From contig JAACJM010000054.1 of assembly GCA_013368315.1 (NCBI GenBank), positions 248,001 through 312,000 of the forward strand: a DNA stretch of 64,000 bases, given 5' to 3'. Shown one piece after another: positions 1 through 11,300 of this stretch. Source of the stretch: Tetrapyrgos nigripes (lineage: Eukaryota > Basidiomycota > Agaricomycetes > Agaricales > Campanellaceae). The position numbers were made by a program, and so were the translations under genes. Positions within the stretch are counted from its first letter, which is position 1. The number at the start of each line of letters is the position of its first letter. The notes under the pieces were generated by a model. It did no database searches. It saw only the letters and a list, made by a program, of their open reading frames with translations, and was not told where the DNA came from.

Positions 1-1279
1 GACTATATGCGTGTCTAGTGGGTGCGGATATCGATCACAATCACCCTGAAACTTCACAAGACATCATCAACTGGGGTAAATGGATTGTCAAGGAGTTGGG
101 AGTAGCTGGTTTCCGATTCGATGCTATTAAGGTATGTCTTGGTTCTGCTTCCTCTCCTACAAAACCTAACGAAATCTTGCGACTAGCACATTGACAAATC
201 CTTCATCGCATACTTCGTCAAAACCATCCGCGCAGAAACCGATAAACCCAAGCTCTTCACCGTCGGAGAGTTTTGGAAGGACTCAATCGAGGATATCGAG
301 GCATACTTGGAGTCGTTGGGGACCCAGTTCAGTATCTTCGACGCTCCGCTTCATTACAACTTTAAGGAAGCTGGAGACCGTGCACAAGAGTATGACTTGA
401 GAGCTATTTGGGATGGAACGGTGGTACAAAAGAGGCCAATTGATGCTGTTACGTTGGTGGATAATCATGAGTGAGTGGTTTGACGATTTGATCAAGATAT
501 ACGGTCTCATACGTATATGATATTTTTTTTCTGACAGTACCCAAGTCGGTCAAGCCCTGGAAAGCTGGGTTTCCCCTACCTTCAAGCCGTTGGCGTATGC
601 GTTGATTTTGTTGAGGCCTGACGGATACCCGTGAGTATCTTCTTTCTCTTCCTTCTCCATCATCACTCCGGGGTAGTGTTCATTCTGACCGACTGCTCAC
701 TTGCAGATGCGTATTCTGGGGCGATCTCTACGGCACAGGAGGAGACAACCCTCAAGAACCCGTTTCACAACTCGCTGATTTGATCAGAGCGAGGAAATTG
801 TTTGCTTACGGCGAATTGAGAGATTACTGGGACCATCCAAACTGTGTTGGGTGAGTTATAACTTCTGATTTCTTCGTCTGCATCTCTCATTCATTTGATG
901 ACATATGCGCGTGCGATAGATGGGTCCGTACAGGCGATCAAGAGAACGGTCGAGATGGATGTGCTGTCGTGCTGTGTAACGGAGAGGAAGGATTTAAGAG
1001 GATGGAAGTGGGCAAGGTGAGTTGTTCAAGTTTTCCAGTTTTGCCTGCTCTGGTGTATTGTGTACCATGTGTGCTGACTACGACTCTTTCACTCATTCAC
1101 CAAACCAACTTGATGTATAGGAACACGCCAACGAGAAATGGACCGACATCCTTGGATGGCATCAAGACGAAGTTGTCATTGGTGAAGATGGATGGGGAGA
1201 TTTTAGGTGTTCGGCGAGGAGTGTAAGTGTTTGGGTTAAGGAGGGAGCAAAAGGGAGGGAGGAGTTTGGGAAGAAGTGA
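1..1279 (+). CDS. GH13 alpha-amylase, C-terminal part (5' end outside window)
   Basis: Cytosolic-type family GH13 alpha-amylase that cleaves alpha-1,4-glucans. Six exons join in frame: 1-131, 187-470, 538-630, 707-850, 920-1016, 1121-1279, with short GT..AG introns. All three catalytic acids are visible: the nucleophile Asp in GFRFDAIKH (about 120), the acid/base Glu in FTVGEFW (268-270), and the second Asp of LVDNHDTQ, whose codon is split by the 471-537 intron. No signal peptide can be judged because the start is missing. The stop is TGA at 1277-1279. A rearranged copy of the last exons lies at 12352-13092. The family call is firm from the motifs; the exact substrate preference is not visible. 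Confidence 0.93.
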
Positions 1280-1580
1280 GAATGAGGGTGTTCTAGGTTT
1301 CAATGGGCCTCGGTTGAGGCGTTGAAGTTGCGTCGAAGCTAGCAAGATAGAGCATAGTGACGGAAACCCTGGAGCTTTGACTAGGCTCCTTGCAGTTTTT
1401 CTTTCTTTTTGGGCTGTTGGGATCAGTGACGGGTTCTCACTGTGTTTCTTTTAGAGTCTCCTGTATGTATACTAGAGATGTAATTTGAAAGCCTTTTTTA
1501 CATGTCAGCAGACCGCTCTCTGAGTGAAGACTACAAGTGACGTCAACGTCTAAACGTTCTCTCTGACCCATACTTCCACC

Positions 1581-3064
1581 ATGACCACAGTAACAGATTC
1601 CCAGATCTTCAGAAACATCTTCTCTACCCCCGAATCCTCTGCAATATGGTCAGATCGACAACGCACAGCCTATTACCTCCAGTTCGAAGCCGCCTTAGCC
1701 AAAGCCCAAGGTCGTCTCGGTATCATTCCGCAAGAAGCAGCAGCAGTTATCACCGGGAAATGCTCTGCTGTGGACTTGATTGATATGGAGGAGTTGCAGA
1801 AGGAGACAGAGAGGATAGGATATCCGGTTCTCGGGGCCGTGAAGCAAATTGTGAAGATGGTTAATGAGGTGAAGCCAGGGTTGGGGGAGTGGGCTCATTG
1901 GGGTGCTACGACGCAGGTGAGTTGTGAAAGAAAGCTGTGTTCGAAATCTCCGTGATAACATATCGTACAGGACGTGACAGATACCGCTACGATACTGCAA
2001 CTCCGAGATACTTGCTCTCTAGTTTCTCGGTCCTTGGATGGAATAACTTCTGCCCTTCGCACACTAGCGACAAAGCACGCGTCGACTCCTATGGCAGGTC
2101 GTTCAAATTTACAAGTCAGTAAACAAGTTTTACAGAAATTTATCTATCTAGACTCACTTTTGCGAGACAGCAAGCCGTTCCAATCACGTTCGGATTCAAA
2201 ATGGCACGCCTTCTCGCTACGTTCGAAAGACATCGCCAGCGATTAGCGGAGATCACCTCCCGTCTATTTGTCCTCGAGTTTGGCGGAGCAGCTGGAACAC
2301 TCGCTACCCTTGCTGATACCGGACTTGCGCTTGATGTACAAGAAGAAGTGGCCAAGGAACTGGACCTTAAAGTTCCCGAGATTGCTTGGCATACCGAACG
2401 AGACAGAATCGCTGAAATTGGATTATTCTTCGGTATGTTGACTGGGACTTGTGCCAAATTCGCTTTCGACGTTAAGCTCCTGATGCAAACGGAGATTGAG
2501 GAAGTCCAGGAGCCGTATTACCCTCATCGGGGTTCGAGCAGTACGATGCCGCAAAAGAGGAATCCGATTTCGAGTGTCTATGTGACTGCGCTCGCTGGAA
2601 CGGTTAAACAGCTCAGCACGGCTTTGTTGGATGCCATGGTGGAAGATCACGAGAGGAGTACAGGTCCTTGGGAAATTGAGTGGATTGTTCTTCCTCAAAT
2701 TTGTACGATGACGCATGCTGCGCTGAAGCATACGCAAGAGATGATCGAAGGACTCGAAGTTCATCCAGAGAAGATGAAAGAAAATCTGGGCATAACGAAG
2801 GGTGCGATTGTCAGTGAAGCTGTGATGATCGGATTGGGAAAAAAGATTGGAAGGCAGGTTGCGCATGACCTTGTTTATGAGCTTTGCAGGAAGGCAATTA
2901 AGGAGGATAGGTTGCTACTAGAGGTATTGCTGGAGAATGAAGAAGTCAAGAAAGCAAAGATCTCGAAGGAGGAGCTTACGAGGCTTTGTGATCCAGCGAA
3001 TTATCTTGGTTTGAGTGAAGATATGGTCCGCAGGGTGGTGAATAGTCCTAGCGCGAGTCGATAG
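1581..3064 (+). CDS. PcaB-like lyase of the fumarase/aspartase superfamily
   Basis: Three exons (1581-1916, 1971-2114, 2171-3064) encode 457 aa. The fumarase/aspartase superfamily signature GSSSTMPQKRNP lies at about residues 281-292. The segment WAHWGATTQDVTDTA and the NLQQAVPITFG stretch look most like bacterial-type 3-carboxy-cis,cis-muconate cycloisomerase (PcaB) and adenylosuccinate-lyase relatives. Length fits the superfamily (about 450 aa). Known fungal muconate cycloisomerases are beta-propellers of another fold, so the exact reaction is open: protocatechuate-branch cycloisomerase, adenylosuccinate-type or another lyase. The ATG at 1581 has a good context (caccATGA). It lies 300 bp downstream of the amylase on the same strand and is absent from the duplicated locus at 12-17 kb. 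Confidence 0.8.
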
Positions 3065-3598
3065 AGAAGTTGCAGATGGGCGTGTAGTTCCGACTGATAG
3101 TACATGTATGGAGCAGGACACTTAGTAGCTGCCGCTACTTTTGTACAAAAACTGGACTTTCTTTTCCTCTTACAGAAACGTTCCTTTTGATGAATAGAAC
3201 AATTCTGTAAGACAGAATCTTGATTGGGTCAAAACTGACCGAGCTACAAGTCCGATCGCGAGGAGAGCGCGATTTTTCGGTTCTTCCCTTCATGAACAAG
3301 GTCTGTACTCATGTCGCAATCTCCAAGGCAAGCCTCAAGCAGTGTATTGGCTACCAATGCTATGGTAGTCTTCTGCCGTGGATGCTGAGTGAACGAATGA
3401 CGAAGATCTTTGCATGGATTGCTGGCGGATTTCTATCATTGGCTAGTTCGTGTTCCTGAAAGATGTGACTCTGAGGGCCTTGAGTCAATGAAACTTTGTA
3501 AATCATTCCCGCCAGATCAAATAGTAGTATGTACATCTATCCCTGATCCTGGCCGACATAACGCTATAAAGAATGTAAACCATACAATGAAACCTCCA
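3065..3598. other. Intergenic, left part of a duplicated block
   Basis: No gene is seen. From about 3099 to 3598 the sequence is nearly the same as 13093-13590, the 3' flank of the other F-box copy. It holds the 3' flanks of the lyase (+) and of the F-box gene (-), which converge here. Confidence 0.75.
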
Positions 3599-5332
3599 TC
3601 AATCCCATAACCACCATGAATGCTTCCGTATCATCCCGTTCGATATTTGATCACTATATCTCGAATGCGTTATGTATGGATCGATATTATCCTCATCAGC
3701 AACCTGCCCAGAGCTCGGATCCATGCTCTCCTCTTCCCGATATGCAAAGATGATATCCATTCCCTGGTTTCTCAACTCCTGTAGTTGGTCTCGGAGACTG
3801 GGTATCTGTTCGTATTGGTTCAGCAGAACGTGGAATACATCCAATCTAGCGATACCACCGTGTCTCGCTGTCGTGTGTGAAGACGATAGAATTCCACTGT
3901 TCCACCTGGAGCGTGCCAAATCAAGTAGCAGGTGCTCGTCGTTTATAGTAGTGTTCTTGCCGAGTAGATATAACTGTGTGAGAGAGGGACACAATGGTTC
4001 GTCTGGGCCAGGCGAAGAAGTCAAACGATGAAGGAGCGTATTGTCAAGCCATCTGGGACGAATCCGAGCAATGGAAAGATTGGGTAGAAGAGAGAGAATA
4101 TCGTCCAACAGATCTTCCTGGAAGCTAATATCCAACTCCTCAATCTGGTTCCCGGGTCCAAGCAAACCAATGAAAGGAATGCACTCGAATCTTCCTTCAC
4201 GATTGATGTTGGCCCTCAGACATCGAAGGGCAGGAGCGTCGAGGTAAGCGAATATATTCCGGACGTCTACTGGATTTGTATAGTCTGTGAGACCAATCCG
4301 ACCGGCAATGCTGAGGCTTCGTAAAGATGGGAGGCTTATCGTCTGTATGCTATCAGGGAGAGTATCCTCTCGAACACACAAACCATGCACAGTCAAAGAC
4401 TGAAGATGACTGCATTGCCGGAGCCCCTTGATAATCGACGAAAGACGAACATTGGGAACTTGCAACTCCAAATGGGTTATCTGGGCCCAAGAGGACTGTC
4501 CTGTCAAAAACCATTCAAAATCTCCATCTCGCAAAGACAGCCTCTGCAAACGGGGAGCCTTTGCCAACCACTCGCTTTTAAAATTTGGAAAAGACCCCCA
4601 TGCGTCAACGGAAAGTCCCATTTTAAATGTATGTAAGAGAGGTAGTTCCTTGGTTCCACCCCATGGCCAACATTCTGACAAAATCGAGGTGCAATCGTTA
4701 TTGAGATGAAATTGGACGGTATGCCAACGGTTTGACCGCTGGAAGATGCAGTCTAGGAGGAGCCTGATGCGTTCAGGAAAGTTATCTGGGGATCCATACG
4801 TCAAGGGGGTCGAGGACCATTCTGAAAAGACCGATACGGACAGAGGTAATGAACCTGACCGCCCCAGCCACGTCTCTACGCCTTCTCTCCTCGCATCTAT
4901 CACAGAACGGAGGACTGAGCGGCTCGCAAGTATAGGAATGACGATATGTATGGATGCCCAGAGGGAAGGAGTCGAGAGCGATACGTGTCTCCAAGTCCTA
5001 CACACCCTACCAAGCAGGATAGGTGCTTCGGACTGGCTACAGTTAGGATTGCGGTCTCTTGGGAGACAATGAGCAAATATCTCGGAGAGTATTTCCACAG
5101 GGAGCCGGCGACTGGGTGATAAAAGCGCTCTATGGACATCTATGCAAGTTTGTACCGAGTCACGCTTCTGTTCCAGTTCTCGGATTTCGGAATTGAGACG
5201 ACGTAAAGTGTTGGATGAGGAATTTATGATAGCCTTGACACAAGGTACGTCGCTGTCAGAGGCCGCATAATTTGAAGAGAGGAGATGCGAGAAGGGAGAG
5301 TCCAAAGTCGTCGTTGTCGTCGCAGTGGTCAT
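3599..5332 (-). CDS. F-box/LRR-like protein, family 1, copy A1
   Basis: Single-exon gene of 577 aa starting at the ATG at 5332. The order is a Thr-rich N-terminus, a short coiled coil ending in RELEQKRDSVQTCIDVHRAL, then an F-box-like core (SRRLPVEILSEIFAHCLPRD ... VCRTWRHVSLSTPSLW) at about residues 75-130, then leucine-rich repeats (for example LPSLRSLSIAGRIGL). Such proteins usually act as SCF ubiquitin-ligase substrate receptors; the substrate is unknown. Compared with copy B1 (13591-15339) it lacks seven residues in the coiled coil (LNSEI-RELEQ against LNSEIQKLQTALRELEQ). A third, broken copy lies at 46248-47880. No frame damage is visible. Confidence 0.85.
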   Translation of the reverse strand: MTTATTTTTLDSPFSHLLSSNYAASDSDVPCVKAIINSSSNTLRRLNSEIRELEQKRDSVQTCIDVHRALLSPSRRLPVEILSEIFAHCLPRDRNPNCSQSEAPILLGRVCRTWRHVSLSTPSLWASIHIVIPILASRSVLRSVIDARREGVETWLGRSGSLPLSVSVFSEWSSTPLTYGSPDNFPERIRLLLDCIFQRSNRWHTVQFHLNNDCTSILSECWPWGGTKELPLLHTFKMGLSVDAWGSFPNFKSEWLAKAPRLQRLSLRDGDFEWFLTGQSSWAQITHLELQVPNVRLSSIIKGLRQCSHLQSLTVHGLCVREDTLPDSIQTISLPSLRSLSIAGRIGLTDYTNPVDVRNIFAYLDAPALRCLRANINREGRFECIPFIGLLGPGNQIEELDISFQEDLLDDILSLLPNLSIARIRPRWLDNTLLHRLTSSPGPDEPLCPSLTQLYLLGKNTTINDEHLLLDLARSRWNSGILSSSHTTARHGGIARLDVFHVLLNQYEQIPSLRDQLQELRNQGMDIIFAYREEESMDPSSGQVADEDNIDPYITHSRYSDQISNGMIRKHSWWLWD

Positions 5333-5414
5333 CAAAGAAGCTTTAATTGTGCATCATGACTCGGTACATACATATGATCCGCCTGACAATCCAAATTCAG
5401 ATTGCAAAATGGCA

Positions 5415-6195
5415 TGCTTAGGGCCGCTGGTCGCGGCATCCCCGACTCCGTTTGTTGAGAAATAGGTACTATATTGATACGGTGTACAAGTACAAGGACA
5501 ACTTGGTGATACTACTATTGTACAAAGATATTTTAAGAATACTGAACGATCTTCCTTCAAACTCTGGAGTTTTGATACAATAACTAACTTGCTGTTTACC
5601 TTGGGCGCGAACAGAAATGTTGCTTTGCAAAAGTTGTAAGTCGTCTGGACCTAACGCCTAACTCGGATTCGGAATGCTTAGACAATAAGAATTGAGTCAG
5701 CGCTGCACGCATATAGTGACCAGAAAACTCAGTTCCAAAGGTATGCTGCATAGACAAAATCTTGGAATGATAGTGATGCTCAAGGACGAGAGGGCCATAA
5801 TACCAGCAAGCAAAAGTTTCCCGACCAAGAAAGACACGTAGTGTTTTCGGGGTAAATTTTCAGAAATTTCGGGTTCAAAAATACAATGAACAGAGAATAA
5901 ATAAACTGCAGCAATAGTTGAGTTGTAGTCTGTACAGGATACTTGAGGAATATAGGCGTATTTGCGGCTATTGTAAGGTGATGCTCCATAGCGACTGGAG
6001 ACGTCGACGAGATGGCAGTTGAGAAAGTTGAGAAAACAGCGGACAAAAATGCGGACCACATGATTACTTACCGGAAGATGACGACGCTGTTTGCATGACT
6101 CGCGACGTGGAAAGAAACTTCCAAAAGGGAGAAAAAAAACGACCGATTAGTGTCATTCGAGTTCTGCAAGTCCCTCCTCCTTACGGAGTCGGGGA
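5415..6195. mobile_element. Locus-specific 781-bp insertion with 14-bp inverted repeats
   Basis: The F-box upstream regions at about 15422 and 47965 read straight from ggca into taagt. Here the same join is interrupted by 781 bp. Near its ends are perfect inverted repeats, ATCCCCGACTCCGT at 5438-5451 and its complement at 6183-6196. No convincing coding sequence or clear target duplication was found, so this may be a non-autonomous element or a decayed end pair. An insertion here is simpler than matching deletions in the two other copies. Confidence 0.5.
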
Positions 6196-6584
6196 TAAGT
6201 ACCTAACCATAGCGTGCCAGAGCCTACTCTAGAGGAGCTAATGCCGTCTAGGGTAGCTTACAGGTGCCGTGGACGCGTCAAAATGCCCACAGTCGCATGT
6301 CTTTACTAACGCTCATGCTCCCCCAAACTTCGCTTTTCCACCTGCAGCTGGCAAGAGCCTGGAGAAATGGTATCCTCCTTGCGTAAACATAATACTATTA
6401 TGTACATTCAAAGTCGTATAGTAGTACCAAGTTTAGATGAAGCCAGAAGTCTACATCGGCACTGTTGTCCTCATATCGCTAGCGTAGAAATATCCAGTGA
6501 GTACCAGATCAAGTCCCCAGGGCCAGGAGTAATCCTTGCCAACGTCGACACGAGTAGTTAGCCCTGTACATGTAGTTTGACCAT
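6196..6584. other. Intergenic, shared upstream block of the F-box copies
   Basis: This stretch is close in sequence to 15430-15757 and, up to about the ccttgcgt motif, to 47965-48165. It separates F-box genes A1 and A2. No gene was seen. Confidence 0.6.
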
Positions 6585-7616
6585 TTACGCCCTGCTACCA
6601 CCCAACCTCCCGCTCTCTCGTTCCCGATACGCACAACGAACTTTAACCCCACGACCCGTACACCTAGGTAACCACTTTACAAGGAGCCCCTGCAGTTGCA
6701 CGAAAAGCTTTTCAGCAACGTTGACTGTACGGGTTACAGGTTTGACAATTGCTTTCGAACCCTTCCTCCTGGCAGAACCACGACTATGTCCAGTAACCAA
6801 CTTCATGCCCTGAATCCCATTCCCATCCCGATGCCCAAATGACGCAACCGAATCCAGATCCAAATCCACCTGGACAAACCCACTTCCTAGCCTGGAAGGC
6901 TCATGGTCTTCCTCTTCCCCTGTCCCATTATTCAGGCTATGAAGCAGTTTGGGATCTATCTCGAAGATAACCTCTTTGCAAGCCGCGAATTTTTCATCCA
7001 AAAGGATACGTCGGTCTAGGATGTCCCAGCCGTCCATATCCAAGTCAGCTAAGTCGGAAGTTGCTGTAGACTCGGAAATGTTGTGCTGTTGGAGGATACG
7101 AGCGAGGATGTATATGTATGAAGGTGCAAAGATGCGGATGGTTTGGAGGGAGGGAAAGGGATAGGAAGGTTCGTCAGGTTCAGACGCGAGACCTAGTTTT
7201 CCGTTACCAGTGAGTCTTTCGAGAAATGCTCGGATTCCAAGTGTACTGGTGAACATCTCCCTGCGGTCAGGATCGTTAACGCGCTGTTCATTCACTTCGG
7301 TGAAAGGAAGCTCGAGATGAAGGACATGGAGAAGAGGAAGAGATGGGAGAGGATATATCCGCGTATCTGGAGTGGTTTCACTTCGTTGGCAAGGTTTGAA
7401 GACTCACAATCCATATGCTTCGAGACCACATTCAACTTCAACGACATTAAGTTGGCCCCAGACTTTGCAGAAAAGCTTGCATGGTAAGACCATCTATTTC
7501 CGACAGTTTTGAGAGCGAGAGGTGGAGAGAGGTTAAACGAAGTGGGGCAACTTTGTCCGTATTCGTTACTGACGGCTGCAAGAACCAAATGAGCACCTGG
7601 TGCAGGCTACGAATAC
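6585..7616 (-). pseudogene. 5'-truncated F-box gene A2 (copy of 15758-17636)
   Basis: The minus strand matches the C-terminal part of F-box gene B2: all of exon 2 and the last part of exon 1. Homology to B2 stops abruptly at 7616 (16801 in B2), so the F-box and most repeats are missing. The intron equivalent (7367-7407) is 41 nt against 52 nt in B2, owing to an 11-nt difference. The retained reading frame is open, so the loss appears recent. No start is available, so it is taken as a fragment. Confidence 0.8.
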
Positions 7617-8166
7617 CGTTCTCCCCTTCTGTAATGGACCCGAACGCACGGCTCTCTCCACATCCATTCTACCGTTTCTGAAGCCGAGCTTCTCCAAAAT
7701 GCATCATTTCCAGACTGTTTGCATTGCAAGAAACGGTATTTGGAACCTTGAAGAAACAGACCAGATGATGTGCAGAAGTCTGGACCTGCATAGTAGGTGC
7801 AGTTGTTTGATTGTCAGGTCAGATGATTTTCCTTTGCTTCATATGGATAAGTTATGAGGCAGAATACGTACTTTCCAGCCCTTTGAAATGTTCTGTGGGC
7901 GCAGCTGAGAGACAAAGGCAGACGGAAAGCACGTCACCGTGACCAGTGACCAAATGATCAAATTCGATCAAACCTTGTTTGGCGTCTCCACCATGTCGAT
8001 AGTGGCCGTCAAGGTCCTTTCTTGCCACTGCAAGTCCCTTTACTGGGTTATTGCAAGCCTCAGTGGGAGAGAAATTGAAGGCCTCAGATAGAATACCATC
8101 TCTTAGAGAGTTTGCTGCTCGAGTCGACCGCAGAGTAGCGACGACAGCGTTTCCACGTAGAAACAT
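7607..8166 (-). CDS. Hypothetical protein, probably truncated at its 3' end
   Basis: Two exons (8166-7872 and 7785-7607) join in frame with a 86-nt GT..AG intron to give 157 aa. I do not recognise the protein and no motif stands out. The last codons and the stop lie in DNA that belongs to the duplicated F-box fragment, so the natural C-terminus was probably lost at the 7616/7617 breakpoint. The ATG at 8166 is only 149 bp from the divergent helicase start at 8316, so the two may share a promoter region. It may be non-functional. Confidence 0.4.
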
Positions 8167-8315
8167 TGTGGGTCTTTTGTTCTAATTATTCTGTGGCTCC
8201 TTCTAAGAAGCAGAAGCACTCGCAGTTTAAAATTTATCTCTTAAAAGGCTCGTGGTTCCTCACTTCCTTATCGACCTCCTTCCTCTGCCGCTCCCATTGA
8301 CTCTTCTCTTCTCTG

Positions 8316-11300
8316 ATGCCTAAGAAACCCTGTCCGACCTTTTTGGCTAAAGGCAGTTGCTCAGATGCAAACTGTGCGTTTGAGCACACAGTCCGTAGCT
8401 GTGAAGTTTGCGGGCTGTTCTTCCCGGACGAAAACGAATATAGGCAGCACATGAAGTCGAAGAGACACCTCAAGCTTTCATCTGGGGGAACCTTCGGCAC
8501 ACAGTTTCTGTTCTGCAACATCTGCGACAAGTGCATCAGCGGTGCTTACAATTGGCCCGCACATTTGAAGACCAAAAAGCATCTCAACAAGGCATCTCAA
8601 CAAGGTGTTTCCCCAAATGCTCAACCCGAAACACCTTCCACTGTTCCGGGACACAAGTTCTGCGTAGTGTGCAGGTTCCAGGTAGCCAATCATGTTTGGT
8701 CACGGCACTGTGCAACTAGTCGACATATCTCCAAAGAAAAGTACGCTACTTTCCGCTCGGTACTGGAGGAAGCCGAGGAGGACAAGAATGGGGCTGCAGT
8801 TGTTGGAGATTTCGATTTCAAAGTCATTGAGCAGTCCGGGGCAGCCAACGGCGTGACGGTAGCAGGGAAGATCGAGTCCACTGAACCTACCTGCCGTTTC
8901 ACACTTGTCGACTCCACTCTTGCGTCTTCGAAAGGTCGTGCCACGTATTCACCGTAAGCTACCCCATATTTCACTCTTATCCATTTCCTTATCATATTTT
9001 TTTCCAGGTTCTCCATTTCCTTCGCTAGCAGCAATCGAGGAATTGCCTACAGACTTTCGTTATCGTTCACGGTGACCATGAAAACCAACTACTCCGGACG
9101 TTTTGAAGACCGTTTGGAGATGATTCTCGAGGATTCTCAGATGAAGACTCGTTTCATGATTTCTCGCTCCCTCCGGGTCATCGTCGGCAGCCAAGCCGAT
9201 CACAGGGCACTCCAACCAACGTCGCCTTATGTTCCTCGCAAACGAGTCGAGCGAAAGCGCGAAACTAACGTCGTGGCAGGCGAGCCGGCTCCTGCGCTCA
9301 ACGCTATTCCTTACAGAGGCAAGCTCACGTTCGCACCTATTCCGGAACATTTGGCGGAGACGTTGGAGACTGGTACCGTGAAGGAAGTGATTGATAACAT
9401 GAAGAAGTTGTATTTGCCAGCGGTGGTCAACAGTCAGACATATTCCAAACATTTCAAGCATTTGCTTTGGGCTGAGGAAGTGCAGATGGAGTGCGTGGTT
9501 ATCTTTCTTCCTTTCAAGTATCCGTCATACTGATCATATGGATTTTATTTTATTTTATTTTTCAATGACCTCTAGACGCGACTTGGAACGCTACGATATA
9601 CATGATGCAAAACTCGCCAGACATCCTACTCGGGATGTGATCTCAAACACGCCAACCAGTTACTACTAGTGAGTTACTAAACCATATTCGAGGAATGTGA
9701 GCCTCACGATGGGTTTCAGCCTTTCAGTCCCTGGACTAGCCGAAAAAAGGCCCAGTGTTCTTATAGGTACTTCGTCTGCTTCTCAGCATCTCTATAGTAT
9801 TCTTTATTCATCTTGACCACCACATTTCAGGCGACTCCATCCTCATCCAAAACACCTCCAGCCCTAACAAAGACCGCTGGTTCCAAGGTGTTGTCCACGT
9901 CGTACGCAAAGAAGAAGTCGGTCTGCGCTTCCATCGTAGCTTTTCCGCTAGCCCAGATGAACGCTTCTTCGTCCGTTTCAAGCTGAATAGGATCCCGATG
10001 CGCAGGCAGCATCAGGCCATGGATTATACAGTCTTCTCGCAGGATCGGGTCCTATTCCCAGTGAGAGTGCATGTACCGACAGCTCCGGTACCATCGATTG
10101 CTGGAAATGGTGGTCTCCGGCTGAAGAATGCTTTGATTGGGACGAATCGACCACAATTGCAAGCTGTGGTGTCAATTGTGAGGAGTCCGTCGGGATCGGT
10201 GCCATTCGTGATTTTTGGGCCGTGAGTGGTCAATTTCGTTTCATGCTATACACATACTAATGATTTTGTCTGGTATCAGTCCTGGGACTGGCAAAACCGT
10301 AACGCTTGTCGAATCCATCTTCCAGATTCTCGCTGTAAACCCCTCAGCACGCATTCTCGCCTGTGCTCCTTCCAATTCTGCAGCAGATCTTATTGCCGAG
10401 AGACTGGGTGCATCCAAAGACCGACCCGGTGGTCTCACTAAGAACCAGCTCTTCAGAGGGTATGCTCCCAGTCGTTCCAAAAACCAAGTTCCCGACAAAC
10501 TTCGTGATTATACCTGCCAGGACCACAACGGCCATTTCTCTGTTCCCGTGGATTCTTCAGTATTTCCTGACTCACTTGCCACGATGAAACAGTTCCACGT
10601 CATCGTGACTACATGTGTCTCTGCGTCCATTGTGTCAGGAATTGGGATGCCTCGAGGACATTTTAGTCATATCTTCATCGATGAAGCTGGTCAAGCGACA
10701 GAACCAGAAGTGATGATTGCGATCAAAGGTATGGCGGATAGGGATACGAATGTGGTGTTGTCTGGGGATCCGAAGCAGCTGGGGCCGATTATTAGGTCTG
10801 GGGTTGCTAGGGCTTTAGGGTTGGAGAAGAGCTTTATTGAAAGGTTGATGGGGCCTGGAGGAGAACAAGGGGTGTATGAGGAAGATTGGGGTTATGGGAA
10901 GAGGTGAGCGGGTCCTATCTATCCCTTTTGTGTTATTGTGCTAGGGCTGACTTCCATCGTCATCGTCAGCGTGGTCAAACTCGTTAAAAACTTTCGCTCG
11001 CACCCTGCGATTCTCAAGTTCCCGAACGAGCAGTTTTATCGTGGCGATCTTCAGGCTTGTGGAGATCCAAAAGTTATAAATTATTACGTTGGGTCTTCGC
11101 ATCTGGTTGATAAGAATAAGAAGTTTCCTATCGTGTTTCATGCGATCTCGGGGAAGGATGATAGAGAGGCTTCGAGTCCGTCGTTCTTCAATATCGATGA
11201 GGTCACGGTGGTGAAGGAGATTATTCGCAAGTTGAGGGATGATAGGAAGTTCAGGACTAGTGAGTATTTGGTTGGTTTATCTTCATTTTCATGAGGCGCT

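Noticed and set aside
5697..6061. Minus-strand ORFs of 93-120 codons inside the 781-bp insertion
   Set aside because: No transposase or other family features; the two frames overlap and neither has support.
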